64,000 bases of DNA, taken from assembly GCF_002008365.1 (NCBI RefSeq), contig NZ_MRDL01000022.1:1-64000 (forward strand), written 5' to 3'. The notes under the pieces were generated by a model. It made no database searches. It was not told the origin of the DNA and was given only the letters and a program-made list of their open reading frames with translations. The DNA comes from Rhizobium leguminosarum bv. viciae USDA 2370. Lineage in GTDB: Bacteria; Pseudomonadota; Alphaproteobacteria; Rhizobiales; Rhizobiaceae. Shown in pieces: positions 8,878 to 19,546 of the stretch; position 1 is the stretch's first letter, and each line of letters begins with the position of its first letter. A program made the translations under genes and the position numbers.

Positions 8878-10770
8878 ATGAGCACGTCAAGACATCGCAG
8901 GTGGCGCAGGAAGATCGGACCCGTTTCGCGCTGGCTTCCGGCCTTCGCCCGCCTGTCGACGGTATTCCTGCTGATAGCGCTCGCGCTTTTCGTGGCGCTC
9001 AGGGTCGCCGCACCCTATCTCATCTCGACCGGCTTCGTGCGATCCGGCATCGAGGACGCGCTGTCGAAATGGACGGGCTACCATGCCGAGATCAAGGGCA
9101 GTCCGGTTCTCGAATTCTGGCCGACGCCGCGCATCACACTAAACCAGATCACCATCCGCCAGCCGCGCGAAAGCGGCGACAAGCTGCTCGGCAGTATCGA
9201 AAGCCTGTCAGCCGATTTCAGCCTCATCGATGCGTTGCGAGGCCGAACGAGCTTCCACGAATTCCACCTGGTGCGCCCCAACCTGGCGCTGACGCGCGAC
9301 GAGAATGGGTTGATCGACTGGAGTTATGCCGGCCTGCTCGCTCGCGCGATCAAAGGCGTACGCTCCGAAAACGGAGCTGAGGTGCTTGCTCGGGATCTCG
9401 ATGCCGAGATCGGCGCAGTGACGGTCGAGGACGGGACGCTTGTGGTCACCGACATCAAGTCCGCCAAGACCTATCATTTCGATAGCGTCACCGCAGATAT
9501 CGCCTGGCCGAGGCTATCCGGCGCGATCTCGGCGGTCGTCATCGCCCGCATCAACGGCGAGGACCTGAAGGTCGATTTCGCCTCGCGCCAGCCGCTGCTC
9601 GCCTTTGCCGGCAAGAATGCCGAGACCCGGACGTCGCTCACATCCAACCTGTTGACGGCGCACTTCCAGGGGATTGCCAGCATCGCCAGCCTTTCGGCCC
9701 TTTCCGGCAATATCACCGCCAGCATTCCCGATGTGCCGGCACTGCTGACATGGTCGGGCAAATCGATCCCCGGCATCGCAACGTTGAAGAGCGCTTCGCT
9801 GGAATCCGACATCATGTCGTCGGGCAACGGGCTGCGCTTCAACAATCTCAGTCTCTCGCTGAACGAAGCGAGTGCCACCGGGGTGATGGACCTCTTCACC
9901 CAACCCGGAAAACGGCCGAAGATCGGCGGCACGCTGGCCTTCGACCAGATGAATCTCAAGCCCTTCCTCGATGCCTTCGCGCTCAGGCTCGCCGCCGGCG
10001 AGGCGGAGCAAATCTCCGCCGGCATAAGCGGGCCGCTGCGGGTGCTCGATGTCGACGTCAGGCTTTCGGCACGGCGCGCGCAGATGGGTCTCTTCGAGCT
10101 TTCCGACGTTGGCGCCAGCGTGATCGTTGCCGGCGGCGAAGCGAAATTCGATATTGGCGACAGCCAGTTCGAAGGCGGCGAGATGACCGCGCATCTGGAA
10201 GCGACGCAGCGCGACTTCGACGGCGGCGGCAAGCTGCAGTTGTCGATCCGCAATGCCGACTTCGCAGCCCTTGCAGAGCGCCTGCAACTGAAGGGTCCGC
10301 TGCCGCTTGCGACAGGATCGCTCGATCTCGACCTGCTGTCTCCGAAGGCGATCTGGACGACCGGCCTTGCCGACGTCACCGGCAAGCTGCACTTCTGGAC
10401 CAGGGAAGGCACGATTCCCGGCATTGATGCTGCGGCATTGCGCACGCAGGCAGCCGAAAAGCCGTTCTTTCCGCTGAGCGCGGCAGCAGGCGGCGCCTTC
10501 GCCTTCAACCAGGTGAACCTGCAGGCCGATTTCGCCAACGGCACCGCCGAGATGCACGACGCCCGTATCGCCGGCGCCACTCAGACGCTGACGCTTTCCG
10601 GCGTCATCACCTATCAGTCGAACGGGCTGGCGCTTTCCGGATCGCTGGAGGCAACCGATCCTGCCAAGGCCGCAGAGCTGCCGCTTTTGCCGTTCTTCGT
10701 CGGCGGTTCATGGCCGAACCCGGTGATCTCGCCGGTGCCGCTTTTCGGCAATACACCCCACGCGCAATGA
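8878..10770 (+). CDS. AsmA family protein
   Basis: The 630-residue protein has a basic N-terminus (RHRRWRRK), one membrane helix at about 22-46, and a long periplasmic region of the AsmA type. Repeated features include LNQITIRQPRESGDKLLGSIESLSA-like segments early and an AsmA C-terminal domain at about 350-600. AsmA-like proteins are envelope proteins linked to phospholipid transport and outer-membrane assembly; no catalytic residues are known. ATG at 8878 with GGAG 5 nt upstream is preferred over TTG at 8863. The gene appears monocistronic and is followed by a mosaic repeat and the convergent pot operon. Confidence 0.82.
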   Translation: MSTSRHRRWRRKIGPVSRWLPAFARLSTVFLLIALALFVALRVAAPYLISTGFVRSGIEDALSKWTGYHAEIKGSPVLEFWPTPRITLNQITIRQPRESGDKLLGSIESLSADFSLIDALRGRTSFHEFHLVRPNLALTRDENGLIDWSYAGLLARAIKGVRSENGAEVLARDLDAEIGAVTVEDGTLVVTDIKSAKTYHFDSVTADIAWPRLSGAISAVVIARINGEDLKVDFASRQPLLAFAGKNAETRTSLTSNLLTAHFQGIASIASLSALSGNITASIPDVPALLTWSGKSIPGIATLKSASLESDIMSSGNGLRFNNLSLSLNEASATGVMDLFTQPGKRPKIGGTLAFDQMNLKPFLDAFALRLAAGEAEQISAGISGPLRVLDVDVRLSARRAQMGLFELSDVGASVIVAGGEAKFDIGDSQFEGGEMTAHLEATQRDFDGGGKLQLSIRNADFAALAERLQLKGPLPLATGSLDLDLLSPKAIWTTGLADVTGKLHFWTREGTIPGIDAAALRTQAAEKPFFPLSAAAGGAFAFNQVNLQADFANGTAEMHDARIAGATQTLTLSGVITYQSNGLALSGSLEATDPAKAAELPLLPFFVGGSWPNPVISPVPLFGNTPHAQ

Positions 10771-10773
10771 AGC

Positions 10774-10857
10774 ATGTCGCGCAAAAGCGTGCGGCGGTTT
10801 TGCGAGAACGACATGCGTAAAATAGAGACATAAAGCGCGACCAGCACGCGCTTTAGA
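10774..10857. repeat. Mosaic repeat between the AsmA gene and potI
   Basis: AGCATGTCGCGCAAAAGCG with GCGGTTTTGCGAGAACGACATGC forms one large imperfect palindrome. AAAGCGCG with CGCGCTTTA forms a second. The arrangement matches the other repeat copies. It fills the gap between convergent genes. Confidence 0.65.
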
Positions 10858-10859
10858 CC

Positions 10860-11678
10860 TCACGCCCCGGCGGCGGCGGCGCGTTCGTCCCTCTGCCGCT
10901 GTGTTTCGCGGCGCTTGGTGATGATCGAGGCGCAGATGACGCCGAAGGCGACGACGCCGATCAGGATCGTGCACACCGCATTGATCTCGGGCGTCACGCC
11001 GAGGCGGACCTGGCTGTAGATCCTCATCGGCAGCGTAGTGGCGCCAGGCCCCGAGGTGAAGCTCGCAATCACCAGATCGTCAAGCGACAGGGTGAAGGCC
11101 AGGATCCAGCCGGAGAGCACTGCTGGCGCGATGATCGGCAGGGTGATCTCGAAGAAGGTGCGCACCGGCGGCGCGCCGAGATCCTGGGCAGCTTCCTCGA
11201 TCGAATGATCGAAACTGAGCAGGCGCGACTGTACGACGACGGCGACGAAGCACATGGTCAGCGTCGTGTGCGCGAGCGTGATCGTCCAGAAGCCACGATC
11301 GAGACCGATCGCCACGAAGAGCAGCAGCAATGACAGGCCGGTGATGACCTCCGGCATGACGAGCGGGGCATAGACCATGCCCGAAAACAACATGCGGCCG
11401 CGAAAGCGGGTGTAGCGCACCAATGTCAGCGCCGCCATCGTGCCGAGGATGGTTGCAAACGTTGCCGACAGCAGTCCGACGCGTAGCGTCACCCAGGCAG
11501 CGTCGAGCAAGGCCTGATTGCTCATCAACGAGACATACCATTTCGTCGAGAAGCCGCCCCAGACGGTCACGAGTTTGGATTCGTTGAAGGAGAAAATGAC
11601 GAGAAGCACGATCGGCAGATAGAGGAAGGCGAAGCCGAGCGTGACGGAGACGATGTTGAAACGGGTCCATTTCACCAT
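10860..11678 (-). CDS. potI: Putrescine/polyamine ABC transporter permease (PotI-like)
   Basis: This 272-residue inner-membrane protein has about six membrane helices, the first at about 10-32. The cytoplasmic EAA loop EEAAQDLGAPPVRTFFEITLP, which docks on the ATPase, is followed by the LDDLVIASFTSGPG segment typical of PotC/PotI permeases. It is the last gene of potFGHI and starts 3 nt after potH ends, so it is translated with it. The C-terminus (RRETQRQRDERAAAAGA) is charged. Confidence 0.9.
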   Translation of the reverse strand: MVKWTRFNIVSVTLGFAFLYLPIVLLVIFSFNESKLVTVWGGFSTKWYVSLMSNQALLDAAWVTLRVGLLSATFATILGTMAALTLVRYTRFRGRMLFSGMVYAPLVMPEVITGLSLLLLFVAIGLDRGFWTITLAHTTLTMCFVAVVVQSRLLSFDHSIEEAAQDLGAPPVRTFFEITLPIIAPAVLSGWILAFTLSLDDLVIASFTSGPGATTLPMRIYSQVRLGVTPEINAVCTILIGVVAFGVICASIITKRRETQRQRDERAAAAGA

Positions 11679-11681
11679 GGC

Positions 11682-12593
11682 TTATTTCCCCCGCTCTTCG
11701 GCTTTGGCCTGGACATTCTGGAAGAAGACGATCGGGATGACCAGGATCAGCAACAGGATGGTCGCCACCGCCGAGGAGACCGGCCAGTCGCGATTGGAAT
11801 TGAACTCGTTCCACAGCGTCTTGCCGATCATCAGCGTCTGCGACCCGCCGAGCAGATCGGGAATGACGAATTCGCCGACGGCCGGGATGAAGACCAGCAT
11901 GCAGCCGGCCACCACGCCGGGGATCGACAGCGGGAAGGTGACGCGCCAGAAGGCGGTGATTGGCGGACAGCCGAGATCCTGGGCTGCCTCGATCAGCGTG
12001 CCGTCCATCTTCTCGAGCGCCGAATAAAGCGGCAGCACCATGAAGGGCAGATAGGAATAGACGATGCCGATATAGACGGCGGTATTGGTGTTGAGGATGA
12101 TCAGCGGCGTATCGATCAGGTGCAGCGACAGCAGCAGCTGGTTGAACAGGCCCTCCGGCTTGAGGATGGCGATCCAGGCGTAGACGCGGATCAGGAAGCT
12201 CGTCCAGAAGGGCAGGATGACGAGCATCACCAGCGTCGGCCGCAGGCCACGTGGCGCCTGCGCCATGCCGTAGGCGATCGGATAGGCGATCAGCAGCGTC
12301 AGGAAGGTGGAGATCGCGGCGATCACCACGCTCGACACATAGGCGTTGAAATAGAGCGGGTCGTCGGTGAGGTAGGTGTAGTTGTCGAGGGAGAATTCGC
12401 CGATCTTGCTTAAGAGGCCGGCCCAGCCGTCAGCGAAGGAAAAGACAGGCTCATAGGGCGGCATGGCGATCGCCGTCGTCGACATCGAAATGCGGAAGAC
12501 GATGAAGAAGGGCGCCAGGAAGAAGAGCAGCAGCCAAGCGTAAGGGATGACGATGACGAGGCGATTGTAGAGGCCGGACGTGAACTTGCCCAT
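11682..12593 (-). CDS. potH: Putrescine/polyamine ABC transporter permease (PotH-like)
   Basis: This 303-residue permease pairs with PotI. It has about six membrane helices, an N-terminal helix at about 15-35 and the EAA loop EAAQDLGCPPITAFWRVTFPL. The FIPAVGEFVIPDLLGG motif is characteristic of PotB/PotH. Its ATG lies 4 nt after potG, and a 3-nt gap separates it from potI. Confidence 0.9.
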   Translation of the reverse strand: MGKFTSGLYNRLVIVIPYAWLLLFFLAPFFIVFRISMSTTAIAMPPYEPVFSFADGWAGLLSKIGEFSLDNYTYLTDDPLYFNAYVSSVVIAAISTFLTLLIAYPIAYGMAQAPRGLRPTLVMLVILPFWTSFLIRVYAWIAILKPEGLFNQLLLSLHLIDTPLIILNTNTAVYIGIVYSYLPFMVLPLYSALEKMDGTLIEAAQDLGCPPITAFWRVTFPLSIPGVVAGCMLVFIPAVGEFVIPDLLGGSQTLMIGKTLWNEFNSNRDWPVSSAVATILLLILVIPIVFFQNVQAKAEERGK

Positions 12594-12597
12594 GATG

Positions 12598-13740
12598 TCA
12601 ATCCTTTAGCAGGACGCCGGCATTCTCGTCGAAGGAGACCCAGACTTCCTGATCGTAGGTGAAGGGGTCGTCGACGGAGCGCTGCGCATTGAGCGACGAG
12701 GCCTTGACGACGTTGCCGCTCTGCAATTTCACATGGAAGACGGTCATGTCGCCGAGATAGGCGATATCCCAGAGTTCGCCTCTGGCGGCGTTGACGGAGG
12801 CGTTGGCGGGCGGCGTGCGCCCGACCCGCATCTTTTCCGGCCGGATGGCGAAACCGACGGCGCTGCCTGCAGAAGGTGTTTCGGCGGCGGCGACACGCAC
12901 GCTGAAGCCGCTGTCGACTGATATCTCGACGGTGCCATTGCCCGATGAGGCGACCTTGCCGTCGAAGATGTTCACGTCGCCGATGAAATCCGCGACGAAA
13001 CGGCAATTCGGCGCCTCGTAGATCTCGGCAGGCGTTGCCACCTGCACGACCTTGCCGTGGCTCATGACAGCGATACGGTCCGCCATGGTCATCGCCTCTT
13101 CCTGGTCGTGGGTGACGACGACGAAGGTGAGGCCGAGATTCTGTTGCAGGTCCATCAGCTCGAACTGGGTTTCCTCGCGCAGCTTCTTGTCGAGCGCGCC
13201 GAGCGGTTCGTCGAGCAGCAGCACCTTCGGGCGCTTGGCGAGCGAGCGGGCCAGCGCCACGCGTTGGCGCTGGCCGCCGGAAAGCTGGTTCGGCTTGCGG
13301 GAGGCAAATTGCTCCAGCTTGACGAGCTTCAGCATCTGCAAGACGCGGTCAGTCATCTCGTCCTTCGCCATGCCGTCCTGTCTCAGGCCGAAGGCGATGT
13401 TCTTCTCGACCGTCATGTGCGGGAAAAGCGCATAGGACTGGAACATCATGTTGACGGGGCGCCTATAGGGCGGCGTGCCGGCCATGTCGGTGCCGTCGAG
13501 CACGATTTCGCCCGAGGTCGGCTGCTCGAAGCCGGCGAGCATGCGCAGAAGCGTCGACTTGCCGCAGCCGGAAGCGCCGAGCAGCGCGAAGAACTCGCGG
13601 TGATAAATATCGAGCGACAGGTTATCGACGGCGGTGAAATCACCGAAACGCTTGGTGACGTTCTTGATGGATATGAAGGGCTTGGCGGACGGATCGGTCC
13701 AAGGTGCGAAAGAGCGGCGAATATTGCCTAGAGACTTCAT
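12598..13740 (-). CDS. potG: Putrescine/polyamine ABC transporter ATP-binding protein (PotG-like)
   Basis: The 380-residue ATPase powers the importer. Walker A is GASGCGKST (about 55-63), the signature LSGGQRQR (about 153-160) and Walker B VLLLDEPLGALD (about 173-184). A C-terminal TOBE-type regulatory domain spans about 290-375. It sits 95 nt after potF, with a hairpin between, and runs directly into potH and potI. Confidence 0.93.
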   Translation of the reverse strand: MKSLGNIRRSFAPWTDPSAKPFISIKNVTKRFGDFTAVDNLSLDIYHREFFALLGASGCGKSTLLRMLAGFEQPTSGEIVLDGTDMAGTPPYRRPVNMMFQSYALFPHMTVEKNIAFGLRQDGMAKDEMTDRVLQMLKLVKLEQFASRKPNQLSGGQRQRVALARSLAKRPKVLLLDEPLGALDKKLREETQFELMDLQQNLGLTFVVVTHDQEEAMTMADRIAVMSHGKVVQVATPAEIYEAPNCRFVADFIGDVNIFDGKVASSGNGTVEISVDSGFSVRVAAAETPSAGSAVGFAIRPEKMRVGRTPPANASVNAARGELWDIAYLGDMTVFHVKLQSGNVVKASSLNAQRSVDDPFTYDQEVWVSFDENAGVLLKD

Positions 13741-13795
13741 ATTGTTCCCCGAAAATACATTCTTTTGCTCCCGGCTTCACCCGGCCGGAATCGTC

Positions 13796-13824
13796 AAAAA
13801 AAGACCCGGACGTTTCCGTCCGGG
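13796..13824 (-). terminator. Hairpin with T run between potF and potG
   Basis: On the minus strand CCCGGACG-GAAA-CGTCCGGG is followed by TCTTTTTTT. It sits 12 nt after the potF stop inside the operon. It is probably a partial terminator and 3' stabiliser that leaves potF mRNA in excess over the membrane genes. Confidence 0.8.
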
Positions 13825-13835
13825 CCGTTATGCTA

Positions 13836-14933
13836 TTATTGGCCGGTGACCACGGTGGTCCATAGCCGCGTCACGATCCGCTGCGTCTTCGGATCGAGCG
13901 GCGGAACGGTGAAGAGTTTCGCCATCACCTCGGGCGTCGGGTAGATCGCCGTATCGTCGAGGACCTCCTTGTCGAGGAACTGCTGCGACGCCTTGTTGCC
14001 GTTGGCGTAGAAGACGAAGTTCGAGGCCTTGGCGATCACTTCCGGCTTCATCATGTAGTTGATGAATTCATGGGCTTCTGCGACATGCGGCGCATCCTTC
14101 GGAATGCCGAAGACGTCGAAGAAGATCTGGGCTCCCTGCGACGGCACCGAATAATCGACCTTGACGCCGGCATTGGCTTCCGCGGCACGGTCGCGGGCCT
14201 GGAACATGTCGCCGGAATAACCGAGCGCGATGCAGATATCGCCGTTCGCCAGCGCGCTGATATATTCGGATGAATGGAACTTGCGGACGAAGGGACGGAC
14301 GGCCGTGAGAACCTCCTGTGCCTTCTTGAGATCGGCGGGATCGGTGCTGTTCGGATTGAGCCCGAGATAGGCGAGCACCGAGGGCACGACGTCGGTTGGG
14401 GAATCCAGCATATAGATGCCGCAATCCTTGAGTTTGGCCGCTTTCGCCGGATCGAACAACGCGTCCCAATTGGGCTTGTCGTCGGTGCCGAGGGCCGCCT
14501 TGACCTTGTCGACATTATAGCCGATGCCCGTCGTGCCCCACATGTAGTCGACGCTGTATTCATTGCCGGGGTCGAAGGACGCCACGCCCTTCATGATGAC
14601 GTCCCACATATTGACCAGGTTCGGCAGCTTCGACTTGTCGAGCTTCTGGTAGACGCCGGCGGCGATCTGGCGCTGCATGAAGGATACGGTGGGGACGACG
14701 ACGTCATACCCCGAACCACCGGCCAAGAGCTTGGTTTCCAGCGTCTCGTTGGAATCGAAAGTGTCGTAGACGACCTTGATGCCGGTTTCCTTGGTGAAAT
14801 CCTCGAGGATGGAACTGTCGATATAATCCGACCAGTTGTAGACGTTGACCACGCGCTCCTGGGCAAAGGCCGGAGCGGCAGCAAGGAGTGCAGTAACGGC
14901 GGCGGCCGTCACGCATAGGATGGTTGACCTCAT
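13836..14933 (-). CDS. potF: Putrescine/polyamine-binding periplasmic protein (PotF-like)
   Basis: The 365-residue protein has a clear signal peptide cut near residue 25, after APAFAQ. The mature part begins with the VVNVYNWSDYID segment shared by PotD/PotF and has the YMWGTTGIGYNVDKVK and VPSQGAQIFFDVFGIPKDA regions that line the polyamine site. ATG at 14933 has AGGAG upstream, and the longer frame to 15032 lacks a signal-like start. It is the first gene of potFGHI. The puuA/puuB-like genes about 11 kb away suggest imported putrescine is catabolised. Confidence 0.92.
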   Translation of the reverse strand: MRSTILCVTAAAVTALLAAAPAFAQERVVNVYNWSDYIDSSILEDFTKETGIKVVYDTFDSNETLETKLLAGGSGYDVVVPTVSFMQRQIAAGVYQKLDKSKLPNLVNMWDVIMKGVASFDPGNEYSVDYMWGTTGIGYNVDKVKAALGTDDKPNWDALFDPAKAAKLKDCGIYMLDSPTDVVPSVLAYLGLNPNSTDPADLKKAQEVLTAVRPFVRKFHSSEYISALANGDICIALGYSGDMFQARDRAAEANAGVKVDYSVPSQGAQIFFDVFGIPKDAPHVAEAHEFINYMMKPEVIAKASNFVFYANGNKASQQFLDKEVLDDTAIYPTPEVMAKLFTVPPLDPKTQRIVTRLWTTVVTGQ

Positions 14934-15059
14934 GACTTCTCCTGTTTGTTCAAAGATTCCGCACCCCCGGACATCTTTTCCCTCTGGTTTTCCACGCAGA
15001 CTAAGAAGGAATTTCACAGCCCACAAGCGCAAAATCCTGCGCCCTCAATGATTTCGCAA

Positions 15060-16469
15060 TCACTGGAAATCGAAGGCGCTGAGCCCCGCCACCATCTCAT
15101 CGAGCCCGAGCGGTCTCGTCACCGGCGGCTCGGCCCGCGAAAGGCAGCCGCGCCGCTCGCAAAGGCGACAGGCCGGGCCGATCGTGACCGGATCAAGCGC
15201 CATCGCCTGCCCATAGACCACACCCTCGCCAAGGGCAGCGTCGCAGCCGATCAGGATCGCGGTGCGCCTGACCCTTTCGCCGAATTCGACGCTCGGTCCC
15301 TCCAGGGTGCGGGCGACCGTCAGGAAGGATGCCCCGTCCGGCATGACCACCGTTTCGGCGAGGATCTGGCCCGGCTGCAGGAAGGCGGCATGGATATTGA
15401 GCTTCGGACAGCCGCCGCCGAAACGGGCCTGCGGAAAGCCCTGGGCGCCTGCCCGGCGCAGCCGGTGGCCAGCGGCATCGATCTCGATCAGGAAGAAGGG
15501 AATGGCGGCCGCTCCCGGACGCTGCAGCATGGCAAGGCGCGCGGCGGCATGGCCAAAGGAGACGCCGAAGCGTGCACGCAGAATGTCGATATCGTAGCGC
15601 GTTGCCTTGGCGGCCGAAAGAAAGGCCTCGTAGGGCATTGCAAGCGCCAGTGCGGCGATGCGGGCAAGCTCGAAACGGGCGATGCGGCGTGCCTCGGCGG
15701 AGGAGAGCGAGAGATCGGCGAGCTCGGCATCGATTGCCGGCAGCAAAGCAAGGGTCGCAGCTTCGATTGATATCTCATGCGCGCGGTCGGCCTGTGACAG
15801 GCGCTCCGAGATGAAAAGCCGCATCGAATGGCGATCGAAACGGCGGCGCAGATCCGGCATCACGTGGACGGGCAGGACACGCACCGCGATGCCGCGCTCG
15901 GAACGCAGCCAATCCTTCAGCCCGGCAGCAAGATCGAGGCCGCCGGGGAGCGTTGCGGCAAAGGCTTCCGCCGCCGTCTCGATCCGTCCGAAATAACCAG
16001 ACCTGCGCTCCAGCGTCTCGCGCACCTCGTCCAACGGCAACCGGCCGGCAGCGACCGGTGCATGTCCTTCCGCCACCATCAGCGCCGTCAGATCGGACAG
16101 CCTTGCCGCCTGCTCGCGATAGGCGCGATAGAGCTTGATCATGCCGCTCGCGGCATTGGGTGCTGCCTCGGCCACCTCCACCAATTCCTGATCGCCCGGC
16201 AACTCGCCCGACAGCAGCGGATCGACAAAGATCTCCTTGAGCTGGTCGAGACTGCCGCCGGTCTGCCCCCGCAATTCCTCCAGATCGACTCTATAGACGC
16301 TTGCAAGTTTGAGAAGGAGCTGCACCGTCAACGGACGCTGGTTGCGCTCGATCAGGTTCAGGTAGGACGGTGATATTTCAAGCGCTTCGGCCATGGCGGT
16401 CTGCGTCAGCGCCAGCGCATTGCGGATGCGCCTGACTTTCGGGCCTGCGAATATCTTTCGTTCCGCCAT
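15060..16469 (-). CDS. XRE-family regulator of the RamB/ScfR (short-chain acyl-CoA) type
   Basis: The 469-residue protein has an XRE helix-turn-helix at about 9-64 ([21 protein letters not shown]). A long helical middle of the IrrE/ImmA-like type and a C-terminal DUF2083-like domain with [14 protein letters not shown] (about 433-446), a possible redox or metal cysteine cluster, follow. The architecture matches regulators of acetate and glyoxylate genes such as RamB and the ScfR/PccR group, which bind short acyl-CoAs. It is divergent from isocitrate lyase across a 190-bp gap, so aceA is the likely target. The helix-turn-helix and layout are visible; the ligand is inferred. Confidence 0.82.
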   Translation of the reverse strand: MAERKIFAGPKVRRIRNALALTQTAMAEALEISPSYLNLIERNQRPLTVQLLLKLASVYRVDLEELRGQTGGSLDQLKEIFVDPLLSGELPGDQELVEVAEAAPNAASGMIKLYRAYREQAARLSDLTALMVAEGHAPVAAGRLPLDEVRETLERRSGYFGRIETAAEAFAATLPGGLDLAAGLKDWLRSERGIAVRVLPVHVMPDLRRRFDRHSMRLFISERLSQADRAHEISIEAATLALLPAIDAELADLSLSSAEARRIARFELARIAALALAMPYEAFLSAAKATRYDIDILRARFGVSFGHAAARLAMLQRPGAAAIPFFLIEIDAAGHRLRRAGAQGFPQARFGGGCPKLNIHAAFLQPGQILAETVVMPDGASFLTVARTLEGPSVEFGERVRRTAILIGCDAALGEGVVYGQAMALDPVTIGPACRLCERRGCLSRAEPPVTRPLGLDEMVAGLSAFDFQ

Positions 16470-16497
16470 GTCACACCCTTTGACAAGGAAGGAGCGC

Positions 16498-16522
16498 TGT
16501 ATTTACAAAATTTTACAAATTC
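16498..16522. promoter_or_regulatory. Direct ATTTTACAAA-type repeat in the regulator-aceA gap, candidate operator
   Basis: TTTACAAAATTTTACAAATTC contains two TTTACAAA copies 10 bp apart, one helical turn. It starts about 30 bp upstream of the regulator's start codon and 140 bp before aceA. It is the most AT-rich and ordered stretch of the gap. RamB-type regulators bind TTTGCAAA-like sequences, which this resembles. Confidence 0.5.
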
Positions 16523-16659
16523 ACAGCGCCGCTCTGTCAATCCTCGTCATCTTAACCTCTTTCCAAGCAAGAAATCAAAGGTTTTTCTGGCCATATCGGC
16601 TCATATTGTCAATCTTGTCATGCAGCACTTTTGTCGGGCTTTTTAGCAAGGAGAGCAGC

Positions 16660-17949
<1,290 letters not shown>

Positions 17950-17970
17950 CTCGAAGAGGAGGAGATGATC

Positions 17971-18207
17971 ATGGCATCCATCACACGCGTCAGGGAACGG
18001 GCCGAGGAGCAGGCAAGCAGCATGAGCGAGGATCAGCAGACGACGATCCGCATGCTCGCCAACGACCTGCATCGGCTGAACCAATCGGTCATGAAAGCTG
18101 TCGAGGCCGGCGTCTCGGTCGAACTGGTGCGCTCGGCCCGTCATCACGGCGGCGACGGCAACTGGGGCGACCTACTGATCCCCATCGTCGTCACCAACCG
18201 GCATTGA
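17971..18207 (+). CDS. Conserved small protein cotranscribed with aceA
   Basis: The 78-residue soluble protein begins MASITRVRERAEEQASSM, is helical over the first 55 residues, and ends in a conserved-looking GGDGNWGDLLIPIVVTNRH. ATG at 17971 is chosen because AGGAGGAG (17957-17964) is 6 nt upstream, while the in-frame ATG at 17965 abuts that site. It starts 21 nt after aceA with no terminator between, so it shares the transcript. I do not know its function. Confidence 0.7.
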   Translation: MASITRVRERAEEQASSMSEDQQTTIRMLANDLHRLNQSVMKAVEAGVSVELVRSARHHGGDGNWGDLLIPIVVTNRH

Positions 18208-18224
18208 CGAAAAGCCGACCGTTG

Positions 18225-18253
18225 GCGGGCCGGCGAAGTCGGCCCGCTTCTTC
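18225..18253 (+). terminator. Terminator of the aceA operon
   Basis: GCGGGCCG-GCGAAGT-CGGCCCGC followed by TTCTTC, starting 17 nt after the stop of the small gene. Confidence 0.75.
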
Positions 18254-18275
18254 AATCGCCGCGCGACCTATCGGG

Positions 18276-18353
18276 TGCGCGGCGCTTTACGTCTCTATTT
18301 GATGCATGTCGTGGCGCCAAAACCGCTGCACAGTTCTGGGTGACATGCACTAG
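18276..18353. repeat. Mosaic repeat next to the LysR gene
   Basis: It runs from GCGCGGCGCTTTACGTCTCTATTTGATG through GCATGTCGTGGCGCCAAAACCGC to GGGTGACATGC, an inverted relative of the copy at 10774. Its end, CACTAG, reaches into the LysR stop codon (CTA at 18350-18352). Confidence 0.65.
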
Positions 18354-19219
18354 CCGCGGCTCGGTCGTTTTCCGGCGAAGAGATCGGCATAACTTTTGAT
18401 GAGCTTGGTCATGCGGTCGGCGACCGTGCGGATCTCCGGGCGATGACGATCCTCTGCATTCATGACGATCCATTGCCGGTGGCGCAATTCTGGCAACTCG
18501 CCGCCCTGCCGCTGCAATTCGGGGTGGAGATCGCCGACGAAACAGGGAAGCACGGTCTTGCCGGCGCCGGCGCGCACCAGATCCGGCAGCGAACGCGGCC
18601 GATTGACGGTGGCGACGATCCCCGTCGCGGCCTTGGCGTGCGGCCAGCGCAGATAGGCCGATATCGCCTCTTCCTCGGCGACTGCAATCCAGCGCTCGTC
18701 GCTCTCGGCAGCGTTGCGTCTGATATAGACGGCATAGGCCACCTCCCCAAGCTGACGTGCGGCGAGATTGGCCTCCTCAGGCTCGAAGGCGCGAATACCG
18801 ATATCGCTCTCGCGATAGGCAAGGCTCGCCCGCGCCTCGCCGATGGTGAGCGAAATGGCAAAGGCATCGCCCGGCATGCGGATTGCGGCGAAATTCTCCG
18901 TCAGCAGCCAGGCGACCCAGGTGCCGGCGGCAATCCTGACGGTCGTGCCGCCCTCGCCGGATTGCCGCCACGCCTCGACCTTGCGGGCGGCGGCTTCCAT
19001 TTCCTGAAGGTGATCGAGCAGCGCCTGACCATCCGGGGTCAGTCGGTATCCGGTCTGGCTGCGGACAAACAATGCACGGCCGATCTCCTGTTCGAGATCG
19101 AGCATGCGCCGGCCGACGGTTGCAGGACTAAGCCCGCTTGCGGTGCTTGCTCCCGTCAACCCGCCGAGCCGGGCGACCTGCAGGAAAAGCTGATAGGAAT
19201 CCCAATTCGCATTTTTCAT
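18350..19219 (-). CDS. LysR-family transcriptional regulator
   Basis: The 289-residue protein has an N-terminal winged helix (about 5-65) with GLSPATVGRRMLDLEQEIGRALFVR, followed by a substrate-binding-type effector domain (about 90-285). The effector is unknown. The start codon lies inside an 18-bp perfect palindrome, suggesting autorepression. No intact divergent target gene is evident; only a short doubtful frame lies on the other side. Its TAG stop lies at the end of a mosaic repeat. Confidence 0.88.
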   Translation of the reverse strand: MKNANWDSYQLFLQVARLGGLTGASTASGLSPATVGRRMLDLEQEIGRALFVRSQTGYRLTPDGQALLDHLQEMEAAARKVEAWRQSGEGGTTVRIAAGTWVAWLLTENFAAIRMPGDAFAISLTIGEARASLAYRESDIGIRAFEPEEANLAARQLGEVAYAVYIRRNAAESDERWIAVAEEEAISAYLRWPHAKAATGIVATVNRPRSLPDLVRAGAGKTVLPCFVGDLHPELQRQGGELPELRHRQWIVMNAEDRHRPEIRTVADRMTKLIKSYADLFAGKRPSRG

Positions 19220-19229
19220 TAATGAAAAA
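19212..19229. promoter_or_regulatory. 18-bp perfect palindrome over the LysR start codon
   Basis: TTTTTCATTAATGAAAAA is perfectly self-complementary and contains the LysR ATG (19217-19219). It is a likely operator for autoregulation, unusual in covering the translation start. Confidence 0.5.
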
Positions 19230-19309
19230 CATAGCGGGATTTTTCCCGTTTATAAAGAGAAATTCGATGCCTAGATCAGGTGATGGCTTACATAGGAAAG
19301 GACATCGTC

Positions 19310-19546
19310 ATGATCGACATGATCACCATTGCAGGTACCATCGGCTATCGGCACTCTCCCAAGCGACGCTGTTGCAGGGCGGACGAGGATAGATTCTATG
19401 CCGAGTTCGGAAACAGCAGCCTCATTGGCTTCGCCGCCTGGCTGACGTCGCTCGATCTCAACCTGGGGAGGCACCGCAAGGCCACGGCGCAATCCCGTGG
19501 CAGCTGCGGCTGCGCGGTTCAGGCGACTTTTCTTGCCCCGAGATGA
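19310..19546 (+). CDS. Doubtful small open frame divergent from LysR
   Basis: The 78-codon frame starts [19 protein letters not shown] with AGGAAAGG about 9 nt upstream. The second half is rich in Arg, Ser and Cys, with no recognisable family, and its end overlaps the convergent chemoreceptor stop by 28 nt. It could be a short gene, or the decayed remnant of a former LysR partner. Evidence is the ribosome site and position only. Confidence 0.2.
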   Translation: MIDMITIAGTIGYRHSPKRRCCRADEDRFYAEFGNSSLIGFAAWLTSLDLNLGRHRKATAQSRGSCGCAVQATFLAPR

